Part shown: positions 11,906-25,092 of the stretch, one piece after another
How positions within the stretch are numbered: the first letter of the stretch is position 1
Layout: every line of letters starts with the position of its first letter
DNA from: Nemophila menziesii
Lineage: Eukaryota > Streptophyta > Magnoliopsida > Boraginales > Hydrophyllaceae
Length of the DNA stretch: 64,000 bases
Reading direction: 5' to 3'
NCBI GenBank assembly: GCA_029959085.1
Contig: JARWIR010000008.1
Coordinates: 20,074,001-20,138,000, forward strand
Notes under the pieces: generated by a model
Told to the model about the DNA's origin: nothing
Database searches by the model: none
The model's input: the letters and a program-made list of their open reading frames with translations, nothing else
Made by a program: the position numbers and the translations under genes

Positions 11906-12645
11906 GTATTGTACCAGACTGGCACTAAGAGCAAGTAAACATATACTATTAAAAACCTTTTTTGTGATATTCAAATATTTATGCTATCTAAGAAAAATCA
12001 GGTAAAATGCATCTTTGAAAGTGAATTGTTATTCTTCGAACAAAAAAAAAAAAAGATGTGAATTGTTATTGTATAGACCAGTAGCTAGTCTAAAATTTTT
12101 AACCTCAATTGTTCATAAAAAAATATATTCAATTTGACATCTTGAATATGTTTGTAAGCCACTTTCAACTGATCATCCTTCTGTGGTTTTTACATAATAG
12201 TACAAAAATTCCTAATATGTATGCCCACCGAAGAACCTGCTGTAAAATAAATCCTTTCGTCAGTTGCAGATCATATATTTTTTATTATTTCTTGAGTTCA
12301 ATTTATTTTTATCTTGTTTCTATTGATCTCTCAGCTTAGAACTTTCCGATTAGCGCAAAATATATGCAAAGGAAAATGTACAAGATATTTATCAAGTATG
12401 GCTTCTATATTTTTTAGTATAATATTTTCATCTTTAGGCTAGCAAACTGCGAAAGATATGATAAAATTGCAAATGAATTGTAATTGTATGGGTTTTATAA
12501 TAGAACCAGTATACAAAATGCATAGCAAGGATGTACAATATTGATTCTATACTAATAGAACAAGAATATTAAAAATACTTAATGAAGTATTATCCTTCCA
12601 AATTATTTACCAAAAGGGTTTTATCAAAAATAGATATTTTCCTTA

Positions 12646-13250
12646 ACATACCCCCTCAGGTCGGAGTATATATTAATGGCACTAGACTTGCTTAGTAATA
12701 TCTCAAACAATAGCAAACTCTTTGGCTTAGTGAATATATAAGTGTCTTCTATATTTTCTTATGTAATGCGTGCATAATAATTCTTCTTGAACTTTCTATG
12801 TGGTGAAGATCAATTTCCATATTCTTCTTACACTCATGAAATACAAGCTTGACACAAATTATCGTCCATTGATTATCATAATAGAGTGTGTCTTCTTTCG
12901 GTGGCTCACCTTCCAATCATTTAAATGTTCTCCAAAACATTATCTTGCAGCATGTAGTTGCCATTGACTGATATTCAGCCTCTGCGCCTGAACAAGATAC
13001 AATTGTCAATTTCTTCTTTTTCCATGATATAGGTGCCTGCCCAATGAGATTACGATATCCGGTTATCAACGTTCTTGCAGCCTTAAATATAACTAACTGG
13101 GTATTGCTAAACTCCTTTAACTAAAATGTCACCATCGAAGGACGATGTATGCCTAGTCTAAGTGTATTTTTTTCATGTACTTTAGGATCTTTAGTAGTAC
13201 CTCAAGGTGTGGTTTCGACGTCTATGCTTGCCCTGACTCAACTCAAGGAT
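12646..13250 (-). pseudogene. Copia pol 3' relic, U3
   Basis: Same decayed RNase H frame as in U2, here reading AEAEYQSMATTCCKI. It has the same in-frame stop after KTFK in the minus-strand reading, so the damage is inherited and not new. The polypurine tract and TGTTAAGG lie at the low-coordinate end. Confidence 0.75.
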
Positions 13251-16200
13251 AACAAGTGAAATTTCAATCCTTTTTATAGTTAGGTTGATTAGCCTACATG
13301 TAATTCGTCTTTATGACAATAATACAATGAACATGTATTTTATTTGAATAATACAACATTTTATTCAACTAGAACCCATAAATTTTTGGCACCCAATAAT
13401 AAAGCATTGTCCCATATGACTATAACATATGTTTGTTGAAACAAAGTGATCATTTTTATCTTGCAAGTTATATCCCTAAGAAATACTTGAGTTTACCCCA
13501 ATCCTATGATTTAAATTTTTTGGATAGATATATTTATAATAAACCAACAAAGAAATAAAGTTAAGTGGATAATATTGGAAAAACATATATTATACTTTAA
13601 TTTTTTATGTAACCCGATATCCTTGATGTTATTAGATAGTTTGAGAAACCAATGTTTTGAAACTTTGCTGGAAACCATGTATGGAATTGATTTAGTTTAC
13701 GTACTATAGTCTCACTCTTTTATCAGAATACAAGTGGAAATTTTATGGAAACACCCTCATAAAGCTCTTTGTGTAAAAATTTCTTATGGACATCGAGTTG
13801 GTGCAAGTGTTGTTCTTGCAAATCTAGCACACTGGGGAGAAAACAAACTATCGTTAATTTAACAACATTGGACAATGTTTTTCTATAATCAACAATTTAT
13901 ATTCAGATATAACCCTTCTCAAACAACCATTATTTGTACCTCACTATTGAAAAATAAATTTTAAAATTTTTATTGTACACCCATTTGCAACTAGTGGGTT
14001 GTTTGTAGGGTGGCATCGGTGCAAAATATCAAATGTTGGTCGTCTTTATGAGATTCAGTTTTTTGGTTAATCTCAACAAAGTTGTGGATGTTTGAACACC
14101 TTGTGAAGAATTTTGAATATCTTTATGATTGAGAGATTATATATGAGCATTTTATGGTGTGAATGAATGTAATTATAAAACAATTGGGTTACCTCAACTT
14201 GACAGGTCCTTGTTTTTTCTTCTAAGAGGTACATGATTTGAATATCTCCTTAAATATGGTAACCTGATTCTGGCTTGCTTGGGGGTCACATGGATGCATC
14301 TTCTCTGTTGGGCAAGTAGAGGTGTGCGCACACTTGCTCGCGACCCTCGTTATCAAGCAAAATGTTATTATATGTGAAAAAATAGGATAGTTGATGAGAG
14401 GTATAACATAATCACACTTATTTGGAAAACTTGCAAATTGGAAGAAGTCTTTATTGGATGTGTTATATAGAAAGGAGGTAAAGGCATATTTCTTAGGTCT
14501 TGTGAGTTTCTATTGGTTCCTGCAATGGGGGATAATACGGGATACACAAAGGTAGTAGTTATTTTTATATATAGTGGTCGAAATGGTCGAATCTCTTAAT
14601 GGAGTATTGAATAATATAGGCATATTGTCGTTTAATTCGCAAGTTGAAAGTTTGAATGTAGTTATTATTGAAATTTTTAAAGGATTATAATATATATTTA
14701 CAAAGAACTGGTTGTGAAAGATCTTCGAAAAAAGAGATGAGTGCAGAAAAATTAAATTTTAGTAGAGGACATTATCTTGCGGATAAAAAACCAAGTTGAG
14801 AGTTAGATCGAATAATTTGTAACCTTTTTAACTACAGGAATATCATATAAAGATGCGACTAGGTGAACAAGAGTAAATTTAGTGATATTTGTGTGTAAGA
14901 TGATACAAAACAAAACCATCCAAAATATCGTAGACAAGAATAATTTGATTCTTTCTGAATAAATTTTCGATATGGAGTTTTTCTTTGAAAAAGAATTTGG
15001 ATATGCGAATCAACAAATAAGTGGAAAATATTGCGTATCAATAAAACAATTTATAGATATGAGCTTGAAAGAGTATGGTTCGACAACCTTAGAGAAAATA
15101 ATAGTGTTCGATCACATTCAACGATAGCGATTTGTTTTGGTGTGTTAATGTATTTGATTAGTCAAAATTACCCCTGGCCACAATATGACCATACCATCCT
15201 ATTCGGACTAGTCCGGCTCTTCAGCCAACTATCAACTGGCCTTTCCACCATACATATCACTTGGAGTAAAAATTATTAAGTGACTTCTCAGCGGATTATA
15301 AGATGATCTCTCGGTCAAAAAACTTATTTGGATGAAAGATCCCTAATTATCTAGACTAGCACTTCAGCCGCCTACCAGCTGTCTTCTCAGTCGTTAAGTC
15401 ACTTGTATATTAAATTCTTAAGTGTCTAATCTGGTTCTTCAGCCGATAATCAACTTCCCTCTCGGTCATAAAACTCATTTGGACAATCAACGCATAGAGA
15501 TTTTAGCTACACACCCATATATTTATATAACATGATTTTTATTTCGTTGAAAATTAGCAAAAGCCTCTGACTCTTTAAAAAAACAATTATTCCACATTTT
15601 ATATAAAGTCATCCATAAAACTAATCTCATGCCTCTTTTTATGCATACATAATGTGCCCACAAATATCAGGGTCTACTAGACCAAGAGTCTAAGAATCTT
15701 TCCATGCGCTCTTCTTTGAGAATGGATTTTTACATGTTGCTTACCAACCAAAACGTTTTTACATAGCCTCTGAGGAGCCTTGAGTTGTGGCACACTACTA
15801 ACCATATTATTTTACCTAAGAGTTTTCAAACCTTTAAGACTCTAGTAGCGTCCATACCGACAATGACAAGTTGGGTTTATTGTAATCAAACCTTTATTAT
15901 CCAATATTTGTTGATATTGTGTTGACTTGAGCATTTCATTTTTTTAGAACTCGACTTGAGGCTTTATTGTGTTAACGCGTCGTGTAACCTTCTATATTTC
16001 GACAAATGTGGTGTACAATGATTGGTGCGTCATCGTTTATTGATCGTTTCTGGGGTCAAATCACTTTCGTGAGACTATATGAAGGCCTTTTCTCTATATG
16101 ATGGATATTCAATGAGAGATGAAAGGATGAATGACTAACATGTTTGATTTGTAATTTATGTGTGCCATTTTATTGAGTCGAAGTTACCTTACAATCGATT

Positions 16201-16517
16201 CATTTGAACTGATCACTTATTGAATAAATCTGAAAGTGCTTATTAATTTTAATTTTGTTGGGGATTTTTGGTCAACCCCAACTATGAAAATATTTCTTTT
16301 AGTGTATATTTTAAATTCACAAAGAAAAGAAATTAAAACATTTATATAGTATAATAGGTCTAAAATACAATTTGACAAATACATATATTATATATATTTC
16401 ACTCATAAATGGAAGAATACAAACAAGGAGCAATAAAAAATAATGTAAAGGCTTGTAAGGCCATAAATGGTGACTTTTATTTCAACAGTGCACACAAGAT
16501 CACGAGTTGTGATTTAT

Positions 16518-17126
16518 TTAGCAATGGAAGTAGCAATTGCAAGAATACTTCCAGTGTCCCCCATGTCCCCAGCGTTGCTTTTGGCATAATCCATACTGGT
16601 AACCCAAGTGCTTGCAGTGATAGCTACATTTGTAGCTTAGTAGGCAATTCCCAACCCATTTGGGGCTTTGCTTCCAGCAGAATTTAGCATCCGCACCATT
16701 AATCTCTGCATGAAATTAAAATGAAAACGTTGGGTCTTAGTTATTTAAAAAACATTCCGAGATATTAAAATAAAAACAGAAAAAATTTATTCACATTAGC
16801 GCCATTTTAATTTATATACAATGAATGATACAAGGAAACCATGACAAAATTTGAATTAAAGTTATAGTACAAAAGTAGTTGACCATAGAGTTCAAAACAA
16901 AATTTAGTGAACCGCCACGTACTGCAATAGATATTTATATTCTATAGGTAAATTTAAAGCATGGCCGGAGAGAAATATGGATCTACAGATACATTGATAT
17001 TATGCCTGTGAATATTGCATAGTTACTGATAAATAGGCCAACATGCTACGTACCAGATGCAGCAACAATGATGAAGATGTATAACAGAGCTAGGAATGAT
17101 GCTTTGCAAATCATAGACTTTGCCAT
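16518..17126 (-). CDS. Defensin-like secreted cysteine-rich peptide (U4 copy)
   Basis: Exon 1 17126-17054, intron 17053-16706 (348 bp), exon 2 16705-16518, stop TAA 16520-16518. The signal-peptide exon is identical to U3. There is one replacement, Q47L (CAA to CTA, from gcttagtagg on the forward strand), between the second and third cysteines. All eight cysteines are kept. The same base change puts a stop into the overlapping +1 frame of exon 2, which otherwise stays open for 65 codons in the other units. This copy therefore argues that the +1 frame is not the coding one. Confidence 0.85.
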
Positions 17127-17176
17127 ATTGATGATTTTGGTATTGCTTGTGAGAAATCATATCTTCAAAGATGTCA

Positions 17177-17183
17177 TTTTATA
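17177..17183 (-). promoter_or_regulatory. TATA box of U4 defensin-like gene
   Basis: Minus strand CCCCTTATAAAATGAC, 51 bp before the ATG. It differs from the other copies by one base just before TATAAA. Confidence 0.75.
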
Positions 17184-17384
17184 AGGGGAGAACCAAAGTA
17201 TTCATGAAATAAACAATTAGTGAAAAGCTTTTCTGATCTTTTCAATGATATGGATGTTTAACAATCCGTGGAGGACACCACCAGAAAAAAATAGTAGAAT
17301 TGAACAAGTCTGAATATTGATTATGTGATAATGTTAAATAAACTATACACTAGTTTACCAAATCATGTTTGGAAATGATTAAAT

Positions 17385-17394
17385 ACCGTACGGT
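17385..17394. promoter_or_regulatory. ACCGTACGGT palindrome (U4)
   Basis: Conserved palindrome upstream of the U4 gene. Confidence 0.35.
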
Positions 17395-18135
17395 GTATTG
17401 TACCAGACTGGCACTAAGAGCAAGTAAACATATACTATTAAAAACCTTTTTTGTGATATTCAAATATTTATGCTATCTAAGAAAAATCAGGTAAAATGCA
17501 TCTTTGAAAGTGAATTGTTATTCTTCGAACAAAAAAAAAAAAAAGATGTGAATTGTTATTGTATAGACCAGTAGCTAGTCTAAAATTTTTAACCTCAATT
17601 GTTCATAAAAAAATATATTCAATTTGACATCTTGAATATGTTTGTAAGCCACTTTCAACTGATCATCCTTCTGTGGTTTTTACATAATAGTACAAAAATT
17701 CCTAATATGTATGCCCACCGAAGAACCTGCTGTAAAATAAATCCTTTCGTCAGTTGCAGATCATATATTTTTTATTATTTCTTGAGTTCAATTTATTTTT
17801 ATCTTGTTTCTATTGATCTCTCAGCTTAGAACTTTCCGATTAGCGCAAAATATATGCAAAGGAAAATGTACAAGATATTTATCAAGTATGGCTTCTATAT
17901 TTTTTAGTATAATATTTTCATCTTTAGGCTAGCAAACTGCGAAAGATATGATAAAATTGCAAATGAATTGTAATTGTATGGGTTTTATAATAGAACCAGT
18001 ATACAAAATGCATAGCAAGGATGTACAATATTGATTCTATACTAATAGAACAAGAATATTAAAAATACTTAATGAAGTATTATCCTTCCAAATTATTTAC
18101 CAAAAGGGTTTTATCAAAAATAGATATTTTCCTTA

Positions 18136-18740
18136 ACATACCCCCTCAGGTCGGAGTATATATTAATGGCACTAGACTTGCTTAGTAATATCTCAAACAA
18201 TAGCAAACTCTCTGGCTTAGTGAATATATAAGTGTCTTCTATATTTTCTTATGTAATGCGTGCATAACAATTCTTCTTGAACTTTCTATGTGGTGACGAT
18301 CAATTTCCATATTCTTCTTACACTCATGAAATACAAGCTTGACACAAATTATCGTCCATTGATTATCATAATAGAGTGTGTCTTCTTTCGATGGCTCACC
18401 TTCCAATCATTTAAATGTTCTCCAAAACATTATCTTGCAGCATGTAGTTGCCATTGACTGATATTCAGCCTCTGCGCCTGAACAAGATACAATTGTCAAT
18501 TTCTTCTTTTTCCATGATATAGGTGCCTGCCCAATGAGATTATGATATCCGGTTATCAACGTTCTTGCAGCCTTAAATATAACTAACTGGGTATTGCTAA
18601 ACTCCTTTAACTAAAATGTCACCATCGAAGGACGATGTATGCCTAGTCTAAGTGTATTTTTTTCATGTACTTTAGGATCTTTAGTAGTACCTCAAGGTGT
18701 GGTTTCGACGTCTATGCTTGCCCTGACTCAACTCAAGGAC
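18136..18740 (-). pseudogene. Copia pol 3' relic, U4
   Basis: RNase H remnant as in U3, with a few private substitutions (for example tcgatggctc near 18387). Confidence 0.75.
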
Positions 18741-21700
18741 AACAAGTGAAATTTCAATCCTTTTTATAGTTAGGTTGATTAGCCTACATGTAATTCGTCT
18801 TTATGACAATAAATCAATGAACATGTATTTTATTTGAATAATACAACATTTTATTCAACTAGAACCCATAAATTTTTGGCACCCAAGAATAAAGCATTGT
18901 CCCATATGACTATAACATATGTTTGTTGAAACAAAGTGATCATTTTTATCTTGCAAGTTATATCCCTAAGAAATACTTGAGTTTACCCCAATCCTATGAT
19001 TTAAATTTTTTGGATAGATATATTTATAATAAACCAACAAAGAAATAAAGTTAAGTGGATAATATTGGAAAAACATATATTATACTTTAATTTTTTATGT
19101 AACCCGATATCCTTGATGGTATTAGATAGTTTGAGAAACCAATGTTTTGAAACTTTGCTGGAAACCATGTATGGAATTGATTTAGTTTACGTACTATAGT
19201 CTCACTCTTTTATCAGAATACAAGTGGAAATTTTATGTAAACACCCTCATAAAGCTCTTTTTGTAAAAGTTTCTTATGGACATCGAGTTGGTGCAAGTGT
19301 TGTTCTTGCAAATCTAGCACACTGGGGAGAAAACAAACTATCGTTAATTTAACAACATTGGACAATGTTTTTCTGTAATCAACAATTTATATTCAGATAT
19401 AACCCTTCTCACACAACCATTATTTGTACCTCACTATTGTAAAATAAATTTTAAAATTTTTATTGTACACCCATTTGCAACTAGTGGGTTGTTTGTAGGG
19501 TGGCATCGGTGCAAAATATCAAATGTTGGTCGTCTTTATGAGATTCAGTTTTTTGGTTAATCTCAACACAGTTGTGGATGTTTGAACACCTTGTGAAGAA
19601 TTTGGAATATCTTTATAATTGTGAGATTATATATGAGCATTTTATGGTGTGAATGAATGTAATTATAAAACAATTGGGTTACCTCAACTTGACAGGTCCT
19701 TGTTTTTTCTTCTAAGAGGTACATGATTTGAATATCTCCTTAAATATGGTAACCTGATTCTGGCTTGCTTGGGGGTCACATGGATGCATCTTCTCCGTTG
19801 GGCAAGTAGAGGTGTGCGCACACTTGCTCGCGACCCTCGTTATCAAGCAAAATGTTATTATATGTGAAAAAATAGGATAGTTGATGAGAGGTATAACATA
19901 ATCACACTTATTTGGAAAACTTGCAAATTGGAAGAAGTCTTTACTGGATGTGTTATATAGAAAGGAGGTCAAGGCATATTTCTTAGGTCTTGTGAGTTTC
20001 TATTGGTTCCTGCAATGGGGGATAATACGGGATACACAAAGGTAGTAGTTATTTTTATATATAGTGGTCGAAATGGTCGAATCTCTTAATGGAGTACTGA
20101 ATAATATAGGCATATTGTCGTTTAATTCGCAAGTTGAAAGTTTGAATGTAGTTATTATTGAAACTTTGCAAGGATTATAATATATATTTTCAAAGAACTG
20201 GTTGTGAAAGATCTTCGAAAAAAGATATGAGTGCAGAAAAATTAAATTTTAGTAGAGGACATTATCTTGCGGATAAAAAACCAAGTTGAGAGTTAGATCG
20301 AATAATTTGTAACCTTTTTAACTACAGGAATATCATATAAAGATGCGACTAGGTGAACAAGAGTAAATTTAGTGATATTTGTGTGTAAGATGATACAAAA
20401 CAAAACCATCCAAAATATCGTAGACAAGAATAATTTGATTCTTTCTGAATAAATTTTCGATATGGAGTTTTTCTTTGAAAAAAATTTTTGGATATGCGAA
20501 TCAACAAATAAGTGGAAAATATTGCGTATCAATAAAACAATTTATAGATATGAGCTTGAAAGAGTATGGTTCGAAAACCTTAGAGGAAATAATAGTGTTC
20601 GATCATATTCAACGATAGCGATTTTTTTTGGTGTGTTAATGTATTTGATTAGTCAAAATTACCCCTGGCCACAATATGACCATACCATCCTATTCGGACT
20701 AGTCCGGCTCTTCAGCCAACTATAAACTGGCCTTTCCACCATACATATCACTTGGAGTAAAAATTATTAAGTGACTTCTCAGCGGATTATAAGATGATCT
20801 CTCGGTCATAAAACTTATTTGGATGAAAGATCCCTAATTATCTAGTCTAGCACTTCAGCCGCCTACCAGCTGTCTTCTCAGTCGTTAAGTCACTTGTATA
20901 TTAAATTCTTAAGTGTCTAATCTGGTTCTTCAGCCGATAATCAACTTCCCTCTCGGTCATAAAACCCATTTGGACAATCAACGCATAGAGATTTTAGCTA
21001 CACACCCATATATTTATATAACATGATTTTTATTTCGTTGAAAATTAGCAAAAGCCTCTGACTCTTTAAAAAAACAATTATTCCACATTTTATATAAAGT
21101 CATCCATAAAACTAATCTCATGCCTCTTTTTATGCATACATAATGTGCCCACAAATATCAGGGTCTACTAGACAAAGAGTCTAAGAATCTTTCCATGCGC
21201 TCTTCTTTGAGAATGGATTTTTACATGTTGTTTACCAACCAAAACGTTTTTACATAGCCTCTGAGGAGCCTTGAGTTGTGGCACACTACTAACCATATTA
21301 TTTTACCTAAGAGTTTTCAATCCTTTAAGACTCTAGTAGCGTCCATACCGACAATGACAAGTTGGGTTTATTGTAATCAAACCTTTATTATCCAATATTT
21401 GTTGATATTGTGTTGACTTGAGCATTTCATTTTTTTAGAACTCGACTTGAGGCTTTATTGTGTTAACGCGTCGTGTAACCTTCTATATTTCGACAAATGT
21501 GGTGTACAATGATTGGTGCGTCATCGTTTATTGATAGTTTCTGGGGTCAAATCACTTTCGTGAGACTATATGAAGGCCTTTTCTCTATATGATGGATATT
21601 CAATGAGAGATGAAAGGATGAATGACTAACATGTTTGATTTGTAATTTATGTGTGCCATTTTATTGAGTCGAAGTTACCTTACAATCGATTCATTTGAAC

Positions 21701-22008
21701 TGATCACTTATTGAATAAATCTGAAAGTGCTTATTAATTTTAATTTTGTTGGGGATTTTTGGTCAACCCCAACTATGAAAATATTTCTTTTATTGTATAT
21801 TTTAAATTCACAAAGAAAAGAAATTAAAACATTTATATAGTATAATAGGTCTAAAATACAATTTGACAAATACATATATTATATATATTTCACTCATAAA
21901 TGGAAGAATACAAACAAGGAGCAATAAAAAATAATGTAAAGGCTTGTAAGGCCATAAATGGTGACTTTTATTTCAACAGTGCACACAAGATCACGAGTTG
22001 TGATTTAT

Positions 22009-22617
22009 TTAGCAATGGAAGTAGCAATTGCAAGAATACTTCCAGTGTCCCCCATGTCCCCAGCGTTGCTTTTGGCATAATCCATACTGGTAACCCAAGT
22101 GCTTGCAGTGATAGCGACATTTGTAGCTTTGTAGGCAATTCCCAACCCATTTGGCGCTTTGCTTCCAGCAGAATTTAGCATCCGCACCATTAATCTCTGC
22201 ATGAAATTAAAATGAAAAAGTTGGGTCTTAGTTATTTAAAAAACATTCCGAGATATTAAAATAAAAACAGAAAAAATTTATTCACATTAGCGCCATTTTA
22301 ATTTATATACAATGAATGATACAAGGAAACCATGACAAAATTTGAATTAAAGTTATAGTACAAAAGTAGTTGACCATAGAGTTCAAAACAAAATTTAATG
22401 AACCGCCACGTACTGCAATAGATATTTATATTCTATAGGTAAAGTTAAAGCATGGCTGGAGAGAAATATGGATCTACAGATACATTGATATTATGCCTGT
22501 GAATATTGCAAAGTTATTGATAAATATGCCAACATGCTACGTACCAGATGCAGCAACAATGATGAAGATGTATAACAGAGCTAGGAATGATGCTTTGCAA
22601 ATCATAGACTTTGCCAT
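22009..22617 (-). CDS. Defensin-like secreted cysteine-rich peptide (U5 copy)
   Basis: Exon 1 22617-22545, intron 22544-22197 (348 bp), exon 2 22196-22009. Two replacements relative to U3: P39A in the first loop, and S52R inside the C-x3-C motif (now CRYHC), which adds a positive charge next to the cysteine-stabilised helix. All eight cysteines, the signal peptide and the splice sites are intact. Its ATG is about 1.4 kb from the left end of the CACTA element, whose TNP2 gene is transcribed away from it on the other strand. CACTA silencing could spread into this copy; that is inference. Confidence 0.85.
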
Positions 22618-22667
22618 ATTGATGATTTTGGTATTGCTTGTGAGAAATCATATCTTCAAAGATGTCA

Positions 22668-22674
22668 TTTTATA
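22668..22674 (-). promoter_or_regulatory. TATA box of U5 defensin-like gene
   Basis: Minus strand CCCCCTATAAAATGAC, 51 bp before the ATG at 22617. Confidence 0.75.
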
Positions 22675-22860
22675 GGGGGAGAACCAAAGTATTCATGAAA
22701 TAAACAATTAATGAAAAGCTTTTCTGATCTTTTCAATGATGTGGATGTTTAACAATCCGTGGAGGACACCACCAGAAAAAAATAGTAGAATATTGATTAT
22801 GTGATAATGTTAAATAAATTATACACTAGTTTACCAAATCATGTTTGGAAATGATTAAAT

Positions 22861-22870
22861 ACCGTACGGT
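22861..22870. promoter_or_regulatory. ACCGTACGGT palindrome (U5)
   Basis: Conserved palindrome. The U5 spacer between it and the gene has a short deletion (gaacaagtctg missing near 22790), so it sits slightly closer to the TATA box. Confidence 0.35.
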
Positions 22871-23613
22871 GTATTGTACCAGACTGGCACTAAGAGCAAG
22901 TAAACATATACTATTAAAAACCTTTTTTGTGATATTCAAATATTTATGCTATCTAAGAAAATTCAGGTAAAATGCATCTTTGAAAGTGAATTGTTATTCT
23001 TTGAACAAAAAAAAAAAAAAAAGAAGTGAATTGTTATTGTATAGACCAGTAGCTAGTCTAAAATTTTTAACCTCAATTGTTCATAAAAAAATGTATTCAA
23101 TTTGACATCTTGAATATGTTTGTAAGCCACTTTCAACTGATCATCCTTCTGTGGTTTTTACATAATAGTACAAAAATTCCTAATATGTATGCCCACCGAA
23201 GAACCTGCTGTAAAATAAATCCTTTCGTCAATTGCAGATCATATATTTTTTATTATTTCTTGAGTTCAATTTATTTTTATCTTGTTTCTATTGATCTCTC
23301 AGCTTAGAACTTTCCGATTAGCGCAAAATATATGCAAAGGAAAATGTACAAGATATTTATCAAGTATGGCTTCTATATTTTTTAGTATAATATTTTCATC
23401 TTTAGGCTAGCAAACTGCGAAAGATATGATAAAATTGCAAATGAATTGTAATTGTATGGGTTTTATAATAGAACAAGTATACAAAATGCATAGCAAGGAT
23501 GTACAATATTGATTCTATACTAATAGAACAAGAATATTAAAAATACTTAATGAAGTATTATCCTTCCAAATTATTTACCAAAAGGGTTTTATCAAAAATA
23601 GATATTTTCCTTA

Positions 23614-24032
23614 ACATACCCCCTCAGGTCGGAGTATATATTAATGGCACTAGACTTGCTTAGTAATATCTCAAACAATAGCAAACTCTCTGGCTTAGTG
23701 AATATATAAGTGTCTTCTATATTTTCTTACGTAATGCGTGCATAACAATTCTTCTTGAACTTTCTATGTGGTGACGATCAATTTCCATATTCTTCTTACA
23801 CTCATGAAATACAAGCTTGACACAAATTATCGTCCATTGATTATCATAATAGAGTGTGTCTTCTTTCGGTGGCTCACCTTCCAATCATTTAAATGTTCTC
23901 CAAAACATTATCTTGCAGCATGTAGTTGCCATTGACATATTCAGCCTCTGCGCCTGAACAAGATACAATTGTCAATTTCTTCTTTTTCCATGATATAGAT
24001 GCCTACCCAATGAGATTACGATATCTGGTTAT
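23614..24032 (-). pseudogene. Copia pol 3' relic, U5, distal part
   Basis: RNase H and polypurine-tract part of the relic. It is cut at 24032 by the CACTA element; the remainder is at 38836-39020. Near 23935 it lacks tgactga, found in other units. Confidence 0.75.
24030..24032. repeat. Left TAT target-site duplication of CACTA
   Basis: TAT directly before CACTACTGG. It is repeated at 38836-38838 after CCAATAGTG, and uninterrupted units have one TAT here. Three bp is the size expected for CACTA elements. Confidence 0.9.
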
Positions 24033-24330
24033 CACTACTGGAAATGCGGTGTTTACCCACGACTAATTAGCGACGACCCGTAATTCGTCGTTATGTGGCT
24101 CAAATTCGCGACGACAATAAATTAGCGGCGAGAAATACAGCGTCGTTAATTCCCGACAACAGAATTCGACGCTATTCCTTGGATTTTTGTCGCTGAATTT
24201 ATTTTATTACTTTTTGAATTTTTTTTATTAGCCGAAAAGCCGTCGCTATCTTAGCGACACGAAATTTCGTCGCTATTTTGAAGATTAGCGACGACTTTAT
24301 GTATTTAACCACGACCCGTAATTCGTCGAT
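24033..24330. repeat. CACTA left terminal and subterminal region
   Basis: After the terminal repeat come many copies of TTAGCGACGAC / CGTCGCTA in both orientations, some degenerate (agcggcgag, tagcgacacg). In En/Spm the subterminal repeats bind the element's regulatory protein. The same word is found at the right end and in the middle of this element. Confidence 0.85.
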
Positions 24331-25092
24331 CGTGGATCCTATTTTATGGATACAGCAGGTTTTTTAACCCACATAACACACAAAACACCTAAAAAAATCC
24401 TCCGATTTTCTCCCAAAAACTCAACTAAATTCCAATTTTTTTTTTGTACCACTTCATCTTGCATCATTCTTGGTTCAATAATCAAAGTGGGGCTCCATTA
24501 ATATCATCTTTCATCACACAATTGAAGGTAATAATTGCATGAAATTTACCTTTTAATTTATTTTTTTTTTTGAATGCTAATTGTGTTTTATTCTTTCTAT
24601 ATGGTTTGATTAGGTGAATTAATACAACTTTCTTGGTGGAGAATTAACATCATTCTTCAATTTATCCATCCAATTCAAGGTATTTCCATTAAATTTCATG
24701 CTTTTTAAATTTTGTATTTATTTGATTATATTAGCAAGTTGATATACCATATGATTAGGTTAATGAATTAATTATTTGTTGGTTGATTATGCATGTGTTG
24801 TGTGAATTTATATTTTGTGCTCATATATTTTTACTTGTTTATTTAATTCTTTGTTCTTTTTTTTATATATTCATTCATTTAATGCTATGTAATATTTATT
24901 CATTTAATGGTTTGTAATATTTATTCATTCAATGGTTTGTAATATTTATTCATTCAATGAGTTTGTAAGTTTTTTTATTTCGGTTATTGTGTTGTAATTT
25001 TTATTTATTTTATTCATTGGGTTGTAATAATTATGTATTTTATTTTATTTTAATCATGTAGTCGCATAGTTTACTCAACTTGTTGTTAAGAG
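24331..25092 (+). other. TNP2 promoter and leader region
   Basis: Noncoding. A CA-rich stretch (cccacataacacacaaaacacc, near 24370) resembles a 5' leader. Candidate splice donors follow at ttgaaggtaataa (about 24525) and ttcaaggtatttc (about 24677), with a T-rich run and tcatgtag near 25060 as a possible acceptor, so a leader intron is likely. A degenerate repeat of taatatttattcattcaatg occurs at about 24890-24960. Exact ends cannot be read from sequence alone. Confidence 0.4.

Larger units (their letters stand above)
10255..15758. repeat. Array unit U3
   Basis: Complete unit, with the same layout as U2 but an intact gene. It lacks the poly-T insertion. The copia relic lies at 12646-13250. 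Positions 13251-15758 are noncoding as far as can be seen; short ORFs there are not conserved as proteins in any recognisable way. Confidence 0.93.
15759..21249. repeat. Array unit U4
   Basis: Complete unit with an intact gene. It lacks a short run (aacaattacgta in U2) at about 16377, as do U5, U6 and U7. It shares with U5 the variant agaactcgac in place of agacctcgac (about 15948), so U4 and U5 look like sisters there. Positions 18741-21249 show no gene. Confidence 0.93.

Noticed and set aside
12109..12339. 76-codon plus-strand frame with several cysteines (MFIKKY...)
   Set aside because: No signal peptide followed by a regular cysteine spacing, low-complexity Phe/Tyr/Ile content, and broken by a frameshift in U6.
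20293..20532. 79-codon minus-strand frame repeated in most units
   Set aside because: No family recognised. The frame varies in length and is broken in U4 and U9. It is probably a chance frame in AT-rich DNA.
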